DNA of 64,000 nt from Desulfuromusa kysingii (lineage in GTDB: Bacteria > Desulfobacterota > Desulfuromonadia > Desulfuromonadales > Geopsychrobacteraceae), in the NCBI RefSeq assembly GCF_900107645.1, contig NZ_FNQN01000005.1, forward strand, positions 174,193-238,192. Direction: 5' to 3'. Positions 28,130-37,609 of this stretch are shown here, piece after piece; the first letter of the stretch is position 1; each line of letters opens with the position of its first letter. A program made the translations under genes and the position numbers. A model generated the notes under the pieces. It did not search any database and was not told the DNA's origin. It saw only the letters and a program-made list of their open reading frames with translations.

Positions 28130-31100
28130 ATGAAATCACAACTTTTTGCTCTGCGCAAACGCAACCTGATGATTGTTTTCACCATTCTGCTGGTGGCGGC
28201 AGGCATTCTTGCTTACGATAATCTGGGACGTCTGGAAGATCCGACCTTCACCATCAAGACCGCTGTCGTGGCGACGAGTTATCCTGGTGCCAGCCCTGCA
28301 GAGGTGGAAGAGGAAGTCACCGATGTGATTGAGGAGGCGATCCAGGAGATGGGTCAGGTGAAGGAGATCTATTCGACCTCGCAGGAGGGCTACTCGTTCG
28401 TTTATGTCGATATGAAGGATACTTTCAAGTCGAGTGAGTTAGCGCAAATCTGGGATGAACTACGCCGCAAAGTGGGTGACGTTCAAGGGGAACTGCCGCC
28501 GGGAGCTGGACCCTCTGTGGTCAACGATGATTTCGGTGATGTCTATGGGGTCTTTTTTGCTCTGACTGGTGACGAACTGACAAATGCCGAGCTGGCCGAT
28601 TATGCCGATATCCTCAAAAAAGAACTGCTCCTTTGTGACGATGTGGCAAAAATTGATATGTGGGGTGTTCGCCAGGAAGCTATTTTTGTCGAGTTTAAGC
28701 GATCTCAATTGGTGCAACTTGGCGTGACCCCGCAGCAGATCATGGGGACCTTGCAAGCGCAAAATCGGGTGCAGCGCAGTGGTAAGGTTCAGGTGGGTGA
28801 TAACTATCTGCGGATCAGTCCGAGCGGCGACCTCAACAGTGAAGATCAGATCGCCGATCTGTTAATCGGTAGCGCCCGTGGCATGATCCGTTTAAGTGAC
28901 GTGGCTCATATCTACCGTGACTACATCGACCCGCCGCGCAACATGCTCCGTTACAATGGCAAAGAAGGGATCGGTTTGGGAATCGCCACGCTGGACGGTG
29001 GTAATGTTATTACCATGGGCGATTCGATCAAGGCTCGGCTCAAAGAACTGGCGCCGAACAAACCGCTGCACGTTGAGATCCATTCCATCTACTATCAGAG
29101 CCAGGTGGTGACCGAATCTGTCGACACCTTCATCATTAACCTGATCGAAGCCGTGGTCATTGTTATTGTCCTGCTGATGTTATTTATGGGCTGGCGCACC
29201 GGAATGTTGATCGGAGCAGTGCTGCTGCTGACCATTCTTGCCACTTTTGTCGGCATGTTTGTCATGGGCATCGACCTGCAAAAGGTATCCCTCGGCGCTT
29301 TGATTCTGGCGTTGGGGATGCTTGTCGATAATGCCATTGTCGTCGCAGACGGGACGTTAGTACGGATGGAGCATGGCGATGATGTTGAAACGGCGGCGGA
29401 CAAGACTGTCAAAGCGACGATCTGGCCGCTGCTGGGTGCTACAATCGTTGCGATTCTTGCCTTTACTGCGATCGGCTTTGCCCCGGGGAAAGTGGGTGAG
29501 TTCTGTCGCTCTCTTTTCGATGTCATGGCGTTATCACTATTTATCAGTTGGATTCTGGCGATCAGCGTGACGCCACTGTTTTGCGTCTGGTTTCTCAAGC
29601 AGGACGCGAACGGCGACAATCACTCTCACAGCCGTGGTATGAATCGGTTCTACCGCCACATTCTCCATCTGGCAATTTGTTACCGTTGGGTGGTGATGAC
29701 CCTGACCGTTGTCGCCCTGGGGGTGGCACTGTTTGGTTTCGGTTTTATCCCTAAATCTTTCTTCCCTGACTCAACTCAGCGTTATTTTTATGTTAATTAC
29801 TGGAACCCTCAAGGATCACATATTGATAAAACTGCAGCTGATGTGGCACAGATCGATACTTATGTCCGCGGTCTTGACGGGGTGGTTAACACGACGTCAT
29901 TTATCGGTGAGGGGGGGATGCGCTTTATCATCAGCTACGATTATCAGACACCGAACAGTGCTTACGGTCAAATTTTGGTTGAAGTGGACGATTATCACCA
30001 CATTGATCAGCTGTTGAAAAGTATCGAGACCTACATGACAGAGCAGTTCCCTGCGGCTGAACCTTATGCGCAGAAAATTCAGACCGGGCCTGCGATCCCC
30101 TACAAGATAGAGGCGCGTTTTCGGGGTCCTGATGTCGCCGTGCTGAAGGAATTAGCGACCAAAGCGGAAAAGATTCTTGCGGACACGGGTAATGCCCGTG
30201 ATCTGCGCACGGATTGGCGCCATCCTGTTGATGTCTTACGTCCTCAGTTTGCTCAGACCCAGGCCCGCTATGCCGGGATTACCCGTAGTGATGTCGCGAA
30301 TGCCCTACAGTGGAACTTCAATGGCATCGCCGCGGGTCTTTATCATGAGCAAGATAAATTAATCCCGATTCTGTTTCGTTCACCTGAGAATGAACGCGCC
30401 AGTATTGATAGTTTGGCCAATATGCAGATCTGGAGCTCGCTGCAAAACAGTTTCGTCCCATTACGCCAAGTGACCACAGGGATTCTGCCGGTGACCGAAG
30501 ACGCGCTGGTAAAACGCCGGGATCGGCAACGGACGATCACGGTACAGGCCAACCCTATCAGTGGCTTGCCGACAGAATTCCATGCTGCTGTTCGCGATCA
30601 GATTGAAAGTATTGAGTTGCCAATCGGCTACTCCATGGAGTGGGGTGGCGAATTTGAGAGTTCGGCAGAAAGTCAGGCGCCACTGGCTAAAGTTTTCCCC
30701 ATCTGTATTTTGGGGATGTTTCTGATTGTGGTTTGGTTGTTCAACTCCTTCCGGCGGCCACTCATTATCTTTCTGACTGTCCCGCTATCGTTAATCGGCA
30801 TTACAGCTGGACTTCTGTTGGCTGGGTTGCCGTTTGGGTTCATGTCAATACTCGGTTTCCTGGGGTTGTCTGGAATGTTGATCAAAAATGCCATTGTGCT
30901 GATTGATCAGATCGAGCAAGATCTCAGCGCCGGAATTGATCCTTACAAGGCCGTGCTGGATTCGTCAGTCAGCAGAATGAGACCCGTTTTGATGGCTTCT
31001 GGAACGACAATATTTGGTATGGCACCGCTGCTCTTTGATGCTTTTTATGCAGCGATGGCGGCGACTATTATGAGCGGCCTGTTTGCGGCAACCTTCCTGA

Positions 31101-31168
31101 CCCTGATCATTGTTCCGGTTGCCTACACTCAGGTTTATAAAATCAAGGCGGATAAAAATTATGTTTAA
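28130..31168 (+). CDS. RND efflux pump, inner-membrane permease
   Basis: 1012 residues, the full length of AcrB/MexB-type (HAE1/HAE2-like) permeases. It has twelve membrane segments in the two-fold layout, large periplasmic loops after TM1 and TM7, and the proton-relay segment in TM4 (LGALILALGMLVDNAIVVADGTLVRME). The signature GFLGLSGMLIKNAIVLIDQIEQ is near 910. It drives proton-coupled export; substrates are unknown. Its stop overlaps the outer-membrane gene start by 8 bp. Confidence 0.95.
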   Translation: MKSQLFALRKRNLMIVFTILLVAAGILAYDNLGRLEDPTFTIKTAVVATSYPGASPAEVEEEVTDVIEEAIQEMGQVKEIYSTSQEGYSFVYVDMKDTFKSSELAQIWDELRRKVGDVQGELPPGAGPSVVNDDFGDVYGVFFALTGDELTNAELADYADILKKELLLCDDVAKIDMWGVRQEAIFVEFKRSQLVQLGVTPQQIMGTLQAQNRVQRSGKVQVGDNYLRISPSGDLNSEDQIADLLIGSARGMIRLSDVAHIYRDYIDPPRNMLRYNGKEGIGLGIATLDGGNVITMGDSIKARLKELAPNKPLHVEIHSIYYQSQVVTESVDTFIINLIEAVVIVIVLLMLFMGWRTGMLIGAVLLLTILATFVGMFVMGIDLQKVSLGALILALGMLVDNAIVVADGTLVRMEHGDDVETAADKTVKATIWPLLGATIVAILAFTAIGFAPGKVGEFCRSLFDVMALSLFISWILAISVTPLFCVWFLKQDANGDNHSHSRGMNRFYRHILHLAICYRWVVMTLTVVALGVALFGFGFIPKSFFPDSTQRYFYVNYWNPQGSHIDKTAADVAQIDTYVRGLDGVVNTTSFIGEGGMRFIISYDYQTPNSAYGQILVEVDDYHHIDQLLKSIETYMTEQFPAAEPYAQKIQTGPAIPYKIEARFRGPDVAVLKELATKAEKILADTGNARDLRTDWRHPVDVLRPQFAQTQARYAGITRSDVANALQWNFNGIAAGLYHEQDKLIPILFRSPENERASIDSLANMQIWSSLQNSFVPLRQVTTGILPVTEDALVKRRDRQRTITVQANPISGLPTEFHAAVRDQIESIELPIGYSMEWGGEFESSAESQAPLAKVFPICILGMFLIVVWLFNSFRRPLIIFLTVPLSLIGITAGLLLAGLPFGFMSILGFLGLSGMLIKNAIVLIDQIEQDLSAGIDPYKAVLDSSVSRMRPVLMASGTTIFGMAPLLFDAFYAAMAATIMSGLFAATFLTLIIVPVAYTQVYKIKADKNYV

Positions 31169-32507
31169 AGTCATTATCACCATTTTCCTGCTATTTATGC
31201 CTTTGACCTCTTTCGCTCAAACTGTGATTTTGCCGCAGATTGATATGAAAATCCCCAGTGGCAATCTGACCCTGAGCGAGGCTCTGCAACTCGCGCTGAA
31301 GGCCTCTCCAGACGTCAAGCAGGCAGCTGCAAGGATCGAAGCAGCGCAGGCCGTTGTCGATCAGGCTCGCTCAGCTTTTAAGCCGATGGTCAGTGCCCAT
31401 CTGGGAAAAAGTTATCTGAAAAGCAGGATTCATCCGGATTGGGATCCAAGTACCCATTTCAGTGATTCCTATGAGGTCTGGACGGCCGGGATCGAAGCGA
31501 ATTGGTTGCTTTTTGACGGTTTTACCAGTCGGGCGCGGATGTTGGCTGCCGAACATCAGGCTGAAGCGTCAGAAAAAACCCGTGAGGAAACCCGTCGCCT
31601 GCTGGCGGAGGCGGTTTCCAGTGTGTTTTATCAGGCCCAGCTGACGGTTGAAAGTATGGTGATCGCGCAGCAAAATAGTAACTTCAACCGCATTCTGGAA
31701 GAAGAGGCGGATATTCGCTGGCAAGCTGGTAGCATTCCCGAAGCGGAGAAGCTCAACTTTTCGCTCCGGGCGCTGCAGGCTGAAAGTGATTACCTACGAG
31801 CCGAGCAGAATTTCAAGCTGGTGACCACTGTTCTGGCTGAGCTGATGGCGTTACCTGATGCAAAGCTGCCAGAAGAACTCTATCCAACGCATAGCGAAAA
31901 AACGGTTCTGGCGACACAGATACCGGACTACACTACGGAGTTTTCCTACGCCATGCAGCAACGACCAGACCTGCAGGCGTTGGACGCTTCAATCGCTGCA
32001 TTGCAACAGAGTAAAAAGGTGCAGCAAGGTCGTTACTGGCCGAAGTTGATTCTTAACTCAGGTTTTGATTACACCAAAATTGAGGAGCTGAAAGGCTATG
32101 ATCAAAAAGAGCATGACGCTTACGCTGGTTTGCATCTGACCTGGGACATTTATCAAGGTGGTAGCCGTCCGGCTAAAGTGCGGGAAGCTGAGCATGAAAT
32201 CAGTGCTCTGCGACAGCAGAAACAGCGGCAAGTTCTATCAATTCAGTCGGCTATCCGGCAAGCGATCGCTTCTGCGGAAGCAACCCTCGCTATGTATCAA
32301 CGTCAGCAACAGTCGCTGTTATTGACGGCAAAAATTCGCGATCATGTGGAAAAAGCCTACCGGGCAGGTGTTGCTAATCTGACCCGTTTAAACGAGGCCC
32401 AAACAGATCTCGTCCGTGCCTCAGGAGCTGAGGCGGCCAGTCGCATCAATTACTTGATGGCTCTACAGCAATTGAAAGCGGTCAGCGGCAGAATTTTGGA
32501 ATTTTGA
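31161..32507 (+). CDS. TolC-family outer-membrane efflux channel
   Basis: 448 residues from ATG 31161, which overlaps the end of the pump gene; a longer frame from 31110 lies inside that gene. A signal peptide (ending SFAQ) is followed by two outer-membrane-efflux-protein repeats, long heptad-rich helices (LSEALQLALKASPDVKQAAARIEAAQAVVDQAR) and amphipathic strands (AGLHLTWDIYQGG). It completes the tripartite system TetR-adaptor-pump-channel. Confidence 0.93.
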   Translation: MFKVIITIFLLFMPLTSFAQTVILPQIDMKIPSGNLTLSEALQLALKASPDVKQAAARIEAAQAVVDQARSAFKPMVSAHLGKSYLKSRIHPDWDPSTHFSDSYEVWTAGIEANWLLFDGFTSRARMLAAEHQAEASEKTREETRRLLAEAVSSVFYQAQLTVESMVIAQQNSNFNRILEEEADIRWQAGSIPEAEKLNFSLRALQAESDYLRAEQNFKLVTTVLAELMALPDAKLPEELYPTHSEKTVLATQIPDYTTEFSYAMQQRPDLQALDASIAALQQSKKVQQGRYWPKLILNSGFDYTKIEELKGYDQKEHDAYAGLHLTWDIYQGGSRPAKVREAEHEISALRQQKQRQVLSIQSAIRQAIASAEATLAMYQRQQQSLLLTAKIRDHVEKAYRAGVANLTRLNEAQTDLVRASGAEAASRINYLMALQQLKAVSGRILEF

Positions 32508-32516
32508 CTGGAACCA

Positions 32517-34088
32517 TTAAAGGAGCTTAGAGGTCCATTGTTTCAGCTGTTTAGCAATCGCATCCGCGGTCCTGTCTGCGGTGATGCTGATGGTGAGCTG
32601 CTTTTCCGCAGTTGACAGTGGCTCTGCTGTCTTCAACTGCTGAGTCAGAACAGCAGATGTCGCTTCTGATACTCCTCCCGGTTGTCGACTGCGGATTGCA
32701 ATTCGTTCGAAGAGTTCTTCTTCACTCACTTCAAAATCAAGGATGACAAAAGGGACCCCTGATTGTTTGGCCAAATGTTGCATTGCTGAGCGCTGTTGCT
32801 GGAGCAGATAGGTGGCGTCCACAATTACGGGGAAACCGGCGTTGAGGATGGTTGCCGATAATTGTAGCAATCTGGTGTAGGTGTGCAGACTTGATTGCGG
32901 TGAATAAATACCCGCGTCGATGCCAGAGCCACTCTTTTCCCCAGGGGCTAAACCGTGCAAGCGCTTACGTTCAATATCAGAGTCGATGCAAACGGCGCCG
33001 CACAAGGCTGCCAACTGTTTGCACAAGGTTGTTTTTCCTGCAGCGGAGAACCCATGGCAAATGATCAGTGGTGTTGCCCGTGGTTGGCTGTAGCAACGGG
33101 CAAGATCAAGATAACTCTGTAGCTGACAATAGTGTTGTTCCTGCTCTGTGTGAGTCAGGTCGGGCTGTTGCAGTCGCAGAGCTAGTACTTTGGCTCGCAC
33201 CAATGCCCGGTAACTTTTGTAATAATTGAGTAAGGGGAGGGCACTGTAGTCTCCTGTTCGTTGCAGGTAGTGGTTGAGGAATCGCCAACTTAACGGTTCG
33301 GCTTTGCGGTCTTCCAGGTCCATAAGTAAGAAGGCGGTGTCATTGATGACATCGATACAGCGGAAATTATCGTTAAATTCAATACAATCGAACAAAAGCG
33401 GTTGGTTGTGAAACCAGACCATGTTGGCGAGGTGAACGTCCCCGTGACACTCGCGGATAAATCCGTCCCTTTTCCGCTGCTCTATCAACAGGATGAGTTG
33501 TTCAAGGCGTGACCGGCTCCAACCTTTTAAATCCTGTAATTGCTGCTGCTGTTTTGTGTTGGGAAGAAGCGTCCGCAGTTGCTTGAAGTTTTCCTTGACT
33601 GGGGCTCGGATCGCCGTCAAGGAACCAAAGTCACTGTCATTATCCAGAATCGGTGCCTGTTGATGGATGGTCGCTAAAGAGGTGGCGAAGCTCTCGATCA
33701 TGGTTGCAGTGAGACGGTGTTGTTGGAGCAGCAAGTCGAGTTCATCCTGACGCGAGAAACGCTTCATTTTCACCAGATAGTCGATGGCTGGAGTGACGCC
33801 TAGCAGTGGTTTTTCGGGTGAGCCACCGATGCTGATAACATCGAGATAGAGTTGCGGTGCAAAGCGCCGATTCAGCCGTAGCTCTTCTTGACAGTAGTGG
33901 TGACGGTTGTTCAGAGTCGAAAAATCAAGAAAGCCGAAATTGACCGGTTTCTTCAGTTTATAGGCGAATTCTCCAGCGAGAAAAACCCAGGATATATGAG
34001 TTTCAACGAGCTTTACCTCATCGACAGGGTGTTTGTAGCAGGTTGGATTTTGTAACCCTTCAATCAGGGCGGTGTGAGGTTTTTGCAT
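32517..34088 (-). CDS. APH-like kinase fused to AAA/P-loop kinase
   Basis: 523 residues. The N-terminal half (about 1-310) resembles aminoglycoside-phosphotransferase-fold kinases: ETHISWVFLAGEFAYKLKKPV, then the catalytic loop ECHGDVHLANMV and the metal Asp in FDCIEFND. The C-terminal part (about 340-520) is a P-loop kinase with Walker A GFSAAGKTTL and a gluconate-kinase-like core. Such two-domain proteins are widespread and uncharacterized; antibiotic resistance should not be assumed. AGGAGA precedes the ATG. Confidence 0.85.
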   Translation of the reverse strand: MQKPHTALIEGLQNPTCYKHPVDEVKLVETHISWVFLAGEFAYKLKKPVNFGFLDFSTLNNRHHYCQEELRLNRRFAPQLYLDVISIGGSPEKPLLGVTPAIDYLVKMKRFSRQDELDLLLQQHRLTATMIESFATSLATIHQQAPILDNDSDFGSLTAIRAPVKENFKQLRTLLPNTKQQQQLQDLKGWSRSRLEQLILLIEQRKRDGFIRECHGDVHLANMVWFHNQPLLFDCIEFNDNFRCIDVINDTAFLLMDLEDRKAEPLSWRFLNHYLQRTGDYSALPLLNYYKSYRALVRAKVLALRLQQPDLTHTEQEQHYCQLQSYLDLARCYSQPRATPLIICHGFSAAGKTTLCKQLAALCGAVCIDSDIERKRLHGLAPGEKSGSGIDAGIYSPQSSLHTYTRLLQLSATILNAGFPVIVDATYLLQQQRSAMQHLAKQSGVPFVILDFEVSEEELFERIAIRSRQPGGVSEATSAVLTQQLKTAEPLSTAEKQLTISITADRTADAIAKQLKQWTSKLL

Positions 34089-34228
34089 TGTGTTTCTCCT
34101 GATAAAGCAGGGTGCAGGAGTAAGAGCTGAATTGTTGCGATCTCATATTGAAGTTTAATCGATTCGGTATGGATGACAATTGATATGGCTATTATTTTTC
34201 TGTTGTCTGCTCTGCGGGGCTGTCTGTT

Positions 34229-34801
34229 TTACAGCATCTGAAAAAATAGATCCTCAAGGAGGATTTTAATCCCGATGGCACAGAGGACAATGCCACCTGC
34301 AACTTCAGCTCTGTGTCCCCAGAGTGCCCCGATCCTGCGTCCCAAAAAGGCTCCTGTAATGGTCATAATTGCGGCCGAGATGCCAATGATAAGAGCTGGG
34401 AATAAGATCGTTTCACCGAGCAGAGCGATGGAGAATCCGACTGCCAGGGCATCGATACTGGTGGCGACTGACAGGATCACCAGGGTCCAACCTCGTGACG
34501 GATCCCGGACAGAAGTCTTTTTAGCATCGCTTTGCAGCGCTTCAAAGATCATCTTCCCCCCAACCAGAGAAAGAAGGGCGAAGGCAATCCAATGATCGTA
34601 AGCGCTAATCCATTGCTGTAAACCACGACCGGCCAGCCAACCCAGCACTGGCATCATGGCTTGAAAGAGGCCAAAGTGAAAGCCGAGACGCAGCCAGCGG
34701 CGCTCAACGAAAGGGTCAAGAACTGCTCCGGCAGCAAGGGCAACGGCAAAAGCATCGACTCCCAGTGCAACAGAGAGGCCCAGCAGGGTGAAAAAATCCA
34801 A
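34229..34801 (-). CDS. mntP: Manganese efflux pump MntP
   Basis: 190 residues with six membrane helices and two DUF204/MntP repeats, GLSVALGVDAFAVALAAG and VATSIDALAVGFSIALLG, each with the conserved Asp. The start is TTG 34799-34801 preceded by GGAG. It exports Mn2+ across the inner membrane. I looked for a yybP-ykoY manganese riboswitch upstream and did not see one. Confidence 0.93.
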   Translation of the reverse strand: MDFFTLLGLSVALGVDAFAVALAAGAVLDPFVERRWLRLGFHFGLFQAMMPVLGWLAGRGLQQWISAYDHWIAFALLSLVGGKMIFEALQSDAKKTSVRDPSRGWTLVILSVATSIDALAVGFSIALLGETILFPALIIGISAAIMTITGAFLGRRIGALWGHRAEVAGGIVLCAIGIKILLEDLFFQML

Positions 34802-34911
34802 TTTTTAACTCCAGCTATGTGTATAAGTGTCGAGATCGGAAGCAAGATGTTGTGTAACCTCAATGTGAATATAGCTTCGTGTCGAGGTTTGTCTTAACTT
34901 CAGCGGAGGTG

Positions 34912-35110
34912 GTGAACAAGGTAGAACGTGTTGATGGCTCTGGCAAGGGCAAAAGTAGTCCTTTTAAAGTGACCGAAGGTTTCTCCTTAGCAGAATGGCT
35001 GGCCCATCAGCATCCACTTTGACGGGGATGATGGGGATCTGCAAGTTTATGTTTTTGGAGATATGTTTGCTTTTCATCAACAAAGTAGACATGTTACTCT
35101 CTTTGCATGA
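34912..35110 (+). pseudogene. Possible small frameshifted gene upstream of the ArgA-like gene
   Basis: This tract lies between mntP and the next gene. One frame reads protein-like from GTG 34912 (KVTEGFSLAEWLAHQHPL) to a TGA at 35020-35022. A second frame continues as FDGDDGDLQVYVFGDMFAF and ends in a TGA at 35108-35110 that overlaps the next ATG as ATGA, the usual sign of translational coupling. A single-base shift near 35010-35018 would join the two. It may be a decayed gene, a sequencing error or coincidence. I recognize no family. Confidence 0.3.
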
Positions 35111-36204
35111 CGAATAAACTAGAATCGCAAATGCTCGATGCGCTCGAATTATTTTACTATGCCAACAAATTTCGCAGCCATCTTTTTGTTATTGTTCTTG
35201 ATGATAGCAGTACCCTCGATGAGTTAATGCTGGATATCCGCATGCTTAACGCTGCGCATATCCGTACCCTTATTCTGCACCATCCTTGCGCGCAAGTGAC
35301 GAAGACACTGGACCTCTGGCGGCAACGTGGCTTTCCCTTTCACCATTATTCCAATTTACAGCCGCAACAGGTGCGGGAGGGGGAGCATTTTCCTGTTGGA
35401 GTGGAAGCTATCCCCATCTGTGAGCTGAATCTTGACGGTTATCCCAATCCACATGCGTTGGTAAAAGCAGCGCTGCAGGTCGCGGAAAATGTCGGGGCCG
35501 ACAAAGTGTTTTTTCTCGGCAAAGAAAAAGGGCTGGTGATGGGTGAAAAGTTTGTCTCCCATCTGCATCCTCAGGAGCTGCAAAAATATCTCGACGCCGA
35601 CAATCAGTTTAACATCGAGAATGAGAAGCTCAATTTGTTCATGCAGGCGAGTACCAGGATTGGTGTTGAGGTGGTACTGCTCAATTCTGCTAGCGGGTCT
35701 TTGTTTGAAGAAATCTTTACTCACCGTGGTAGCGGTTCCCTGTTTACCAGCGATTATCCCAATGTTATTCGTCAGGGGCGAAGCGGTGATCTGATGGATC
35801 TGCTGATGCTGGTCAAGCATGAAATAGCGGATGGCTCTATTTTGCCCATCAATGAGGATTTTCTCGCCGATAATGTCGGACACTATTTTGTCTTTACCGT
35901 CAATGATACGATTGTTGCCGCGTCCACTCTTGTGGACTATGGAGTGGCTGCTGAACTGGCCAAGTTCTGTACTCTGCCCCGTTATCAGGGCAAAGGGCGT
36001 GCTATGCAGCTGGCCCTGAGTATGATCGAAACGGCAGCGAAGCAGAAAAAAGAGTATGTGTTTGCCTTGAGTATCAACAAGAAAATGTGGACTTTTTTTG
36101 AAAATCTGGGATTCAGTGAAGTGGATCGTAAAGAATTGCCACAGCAATGGCAGCAACAATATGACTTTTCCCGACCTTCCCGCGCCTTTCGTTTGCTCCT
36201 CTAA
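35107..36204 (+). CDS. N-acetylglutamate-synthase-like protein (ArgA-type GNAT)
   Basis: 365 residues. The C-terminal half follows bacterial N-acetylglutamate synthase: GSLFEEIFTHRGSGSLFT, then the linker IRQGRSGDLMDLLMLVKHEIADGSILPI and a GNAT domain with acetyl-CoA-binding CTLPRYQGKGRAMQLAL, ending FENLGFSEVDR. The N-terminal half (about 1-215) is alpha/beta and probably a divergent amino-acid-kinase-like domain, without the glycine-rich ATP loops of true kinases. A role in arginine synthesis or acetylation of another amino acid is inference. The start codon overlaps a possible upstream stop (ATGA); no Shine-Dalgarno is evident. Confidence 0.7.
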   Translation: MTNKLESQMLDALELFYYANKFRSHLFVIVLDDSSTLDELMLDIRMLNAAHIRTLILHHPCAQVTKTLDLWRQRGFPFHHYSNLQPQQVREGEHFPVGVEAIPICELNLDGYPNPHALVKAALQVAENVGADKVFFLGKEKGLVMGEKFVSHLHPQELQKYLDADNQFNIENEKLNLFMQASTRIGVEVVLLNSASGSLFEEIFTHRGSGSLFTSDYPNVIRQGRSGDLMDLLMLVKHEIADGSILPINEDFLADNVGHYFVFTVNDTIVAASTLVDYGVAAELAKFCTLPRYQGKGRAMQLALSMIETAAKQKKEYVFALSINKKMWTFFENLGFSEVDRKELPQQWQQQYDFSRPSRAFRLLL

Positions 36205-36234
36205 GACGACTGGTAACAATAAAAATTAAACAGA

Positions 36235-36275
36235 GGCCCTGGTCACTCTATTGCAGTTGTTGTGTTACCAGGGCC
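36235..36275. terminator. Bidirectional hairpin between convergent genes
   Basis: GGCCCTGGT and ACCAGGGCC form a 9-bp stem with a 23-nt loop, flanked by T-rich sequence on the right and A-rich sequence on the left. It separates the ArgA-like gene from the ferredoxin gene. Confidence 0.65.
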
Positions 36276-36302
36276 CCTTGTTTGTCAGGTTAAATTGTTA
36301 AT

Positions 36303-36923
36303 CTATGGTGTCGCAATAAACGGACCATTTTTGATGTGTTTTTCGTAGTCCAATTGGTCCATTGTCTCCTTCAACCCAATGTAATAAACATTTGGTTTGG
36401 TCCCATACTCTGGGGACAGAACCTGGCAGTCATGTTCCTTGAGCAACTGACTCACTTCGCTGTTCGGATCAGAGAGATCCCCGAAATACAAAGCATGGGC
36501 GACACAGGTGGAAACACATGCCGGTAATAGACCGGCAGTAACTCGGTTAAAGCACATATTACACTTGTCGGCTACCTCGGTTTCCGGATTCAGATAACGG
36601 GCCCCATAAGGGCAATTGTCAACACATTCACCACAACCGACACAGGTCTCCTGATCGATGGTGATGATCCCTCCGGCATCGCGATGAGTCGCATCAACCG
36701 GACATACGGGTATGCATGGTGCATCCAGACATTGGTTGCAGTAATGGGGGATTTTTGCTCGTGACACCTGTGGATATGTCCCTTTGTCCTGTTGGAACAC
36801 CCAAGAGCGATAAAAATCTCCCGGAACACTATTTTCGAACTTACAGGCGACGGTACAGGCATTACAACCTATACAGCGCCTCGTATCGATTACGATTGTA
36901 TAATTACTCTTGTCAGTTTTCAT
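36303..36923 (-). CDS. Four-cluster ferredoxin subunit of the molybdoenzyme
   Basis: 206 residues of the DmsB/TtrB/NrfC type. Four [4Fe-4S] cysteine groups are visible: CIGCNACTVAC, CNQCLDAPCIPVCP, CVGCGECVDNCP and CNMC...CVSTC. It relays electrons to or from the molybdenum subunit. It has no signal peptide, as in many partners carried across by the catalytic subunit's Tat signal. Its ATG overlaps the TorD-like gene's stop (ATGA). No membrane anchor or cytochrome gene follows. Confidence 0.93.
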   Translation of the reverse strand: MKTDKSNYTIVIDTRRCIGCNACTVACKFENSVPGDFYRSWVFQQDKGTYPQVSRAKIPHYCNQCLDAPCIPVCPVDATHRDAGGIITIDQETCVGCGECVDNCPYGARYLNPETEVADKCNMCFNRVTAGLLPACVSTCVAHALYFGDLSDPNSEVSQLLKEHDCQVLSPEYGTKPNVYYIGLKETMDQLDYEKHIKNGPFIATP

Positions 36924-37609
36924 GACGTTTCCTCTCTCACTTTCGGTGTGTCAAGGGCAGTGACGTCTGCTTCAACCCATGCCGTAGCAGCTGCGGCAAT
37001 GTTGGCATAATAGCCGGGCGCGATATTGTGTAGCGCGCGGGCAAAGTTGCCACAAGCGGTACGCAGGTGATCTTTGATAAACCCGACTTGATATTTCTGC
37101 CATTGGGATGCGACCAACTCCGGTCCCTCAATGACTTTAGATTGCAATGCGTTTTTCTCGGCACCACATAAGAAAGTCATAAAGGCCAGTTCCAAGCCAA
37201 CATGATCAGGCATACAGCTTTGCCGTAAAGGCTCATAGATGGACAGATGATCCAAAGTAAAACCGGTCTCCTTCCAACACTGAGCGATATGGTTTGTTGC
37301 TGGGCCATTCAGTTTGTCAAACGGTTTACCGTCCTCCGTATAAGTCCGCAAAGCAGACTCATACGGAGGGACATACTGCCCGGATTTCGGCACAAAGAAA
37401 CAATCGAAGTAGGATTGCTCAACGGCACCGATATCACTCAATAAGGCGGCCCAATCAACTTGACCTTTGAGCAGAAAGCCTAAAGCCTCTTGCTGTTGAG
37501 TTAAACTCTCAAGCGTTGGTTTCTGCAGAAAGACGCTGGCTAATAAGCCATAGATTTTCTGTCTGCTTTCAACTTCTGCGATGTCGTCAGCTGATAGTGT
37601 ATTGGTCAT
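36920..37609 (-). CDS. TorD/DmsD-type molybdoenzyme chaperone
   Basis: 229 residues, all-helical, with the family features VFVPKSG-like FFVPKSGQYVPPYESAL, YEPLRQSCMPDHVGLELAFM and a C-terminal NFARAL segment. Such chaperones bind the Tat signal of the catalytic subunit and hold it until the cofactor is inserted. It abuts the catalytic gene with no gap and overlaps the ferredoxin gene by four bases. Confidence 0.9.
   Translation of the reverse strand: MTNTLSADDIAEVESRQKIYGLLASVFLQKPTLESLTQQQEALGFLLKGQVDWAALLSDIGAVEQSYFDCFFVPKSGQYVPPYESALRTYTEDGKPFDKLNGPATNHIAQCWKETGFTLDHLSIYEPLRQSCMPDHVGLELAFMTFLCGAEKNALQSKVIEGPELVASQWQKYQVGFIKDHLRTACGNFARALHNIAPGYYANIAAAATAWVEADVTALDTPKVREETS

Noticed and set aside
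32517-34088. Aminoglycoside resistance kinase
   Set aside because: The APH-like fold is shared by many small-molecule kinases, and the fused P-loop domain marks a different, uncharacterized family.
34802-35106. yybP-ykoY manganese riboswitch before mntP
   Set aside because: I did not find the conserved motif strings or helix arrangement upstream of the mntP start.
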